The notes under the pieces were generated by a model. That model saw nothing but the letters and a program-made list of their open reading frames with translations, was not told the origin of the DNA and did no database searches. From assembly GCA_964519835.1 (NCBI GenBank), contig CAZFLD010000147.1, forward strand, positions 1-5,954: 5,954 bases of DNA, read 5' to 3'. Made by a program: the position numbers and the translations under genes. The stretch is from CAZFLD01 sp964519835. Its GTDB lineage: Bacteria > Spirochaetota > Spirochaetia > DSM-27196 > CAZFLD01. The stretch's first letter is position 1, and each line of letters opens with the position of its first letter. Below, one piece after another: positions 5,563 to 5,954 of the stretch.

Positions 5563-5954
5563 ATGAACATGGAAGCATTTATCCTCGGCAGCGGCGGCAC
5601 AATGCCGTTGCCGGGGCGGTATCTCACTTCGGTACTCTTGCGACGGGAGGGTGATTTATTCCTTTTCGACTGCGGAGAGGGCACCCAGGTTTCGCTAAGA
5701 AAGCTCAATCTCCGGTGGAAAAAGATCTCCGCTGTCTTTGTCTCCCACACGCATGCCGACCACGTGACCGGGCTTCCGGGCATGTTGATGCTAACCTCCC
5801 AGGTAGATCGTACGGAGCCGTTGTATGTGATCGGACCACCGCGGATCAGGGAGTTTGTGGACGCGATGCGGGATGTGCTGGAGATGTACATCAACTACGA
5901 AATCGTTGTGCGGGAGATCGAGGACCCGGCGGTTCGCGGGACGGTTTTTGAGGG
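5563..5954 (+). CDS. rnz: Ribonuclease Z, 5' part only (cut by the window edge)
   Basis: Endonuclease of the metallo-beta-lactamase fold that trims the 3' end of tRNA precursors in the cytoplasm with zinc. The first 130 codons are visible and the frame is open at the right edge, so the gene is cut, not broken. ILGSGGTMPLPGRYLTSVLL (7-26) is the typical first strand and loop. FDCGEGTQ (35-42) is a signature of the RNase Z group within the superfamily. SHTHADHVTGLPGML (61-75) contains the HxHxDH metal motif (His62, His64, Asp66, His67). IGPPRIREFV (90-99) continues the match. Two ATGs (5563, 5569) could start it; no strong ribosome binding site is seen, only AGGTTGA about 6 nt before the first. 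It lies 37 bp after xylA with no visible terminator, so read-through from the xylA promoter is likely. The exosite that defines the long or short form cannot be judged from this part. Confidence 0.92.
   Translation, partial: MNMEAFILGSGGTMPLPGRYLTSVLLRREGDLFLFDCGEGTQVSLRKLNLRWKKISAVFVSHTHADHVTGLPGMLMLTSQVDRTEPLYVIGPPRIREFVDAMRDVLEMYINYEIVVREIEDPAVRGTVFE

Overview
The window is a compact, gene-dense piece of bacterial chromosome of fairly high GC content, with no sign of phage, transposon, CRISPR array, tRNA or rRNA. It holds seven protein genes, six complete and one cut by the right edge. A FabV/TER-type enoyl reductase, a class II xylose isomerase and a FolM/PTR1-like pteridine reductase together suggest a Gram-negative bacterium, possibly of the former Deltaproteobacteria or a neighbouring phylum. 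The window alone cannot settle the taxon.

Left part, + strand (1-2236): a short leader, then fabV (enoyl-ACP/enoyl-CoA reductase). A 74-bp gap carrying an 11-bp tandem repeat follows, then an NAD(P)-dependent oxidoreductase of the 3-hydroxyisobutyrate dehydrogenase family. This gene meets folE tail to tail across about 70 bp that contain an inverted repeat.

Middle part, - strand (4174 down to 2309): a three-gene pterin operon in the order folM/ptr1-like pteridine reductase, folB (dihydroneopterin aldolase), folE (GTP cyclohydrolase I). FolE makes 7,8-dihydroneopterin triphosphate, FolB acts on dihydroneopterin, and the reductase reduces dihydropterins or dihydrofolate. The set could serve folate synthesis, a tetrahydropterin cofactor, or both. 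The FolB frame has no ATG, GTG or TTG before its conserved N-terminus. The best start is an ATT codon 6 nt after a perfect GGAGG, overlapping the end of the reductase gene.

Right part, + strand (4215-5954): xylA (xylose isomerase, all metal and catalytic residues intact) is transcribed divergently from the pterin operon. A good sigma70-like promoter for xylA lies on top of the annotated start of the reductase gene. Then comes the 5' part of rnz (ribonuclease Z), 37 bp downstream and probably co-transcribed. No other xylose gene is visible.

I see no wholly new system. The points most worth checking are the non-canonical folB start, the role of the folM-folB-folE operon, and the overlapping divergent promoter region between folM and xylA.
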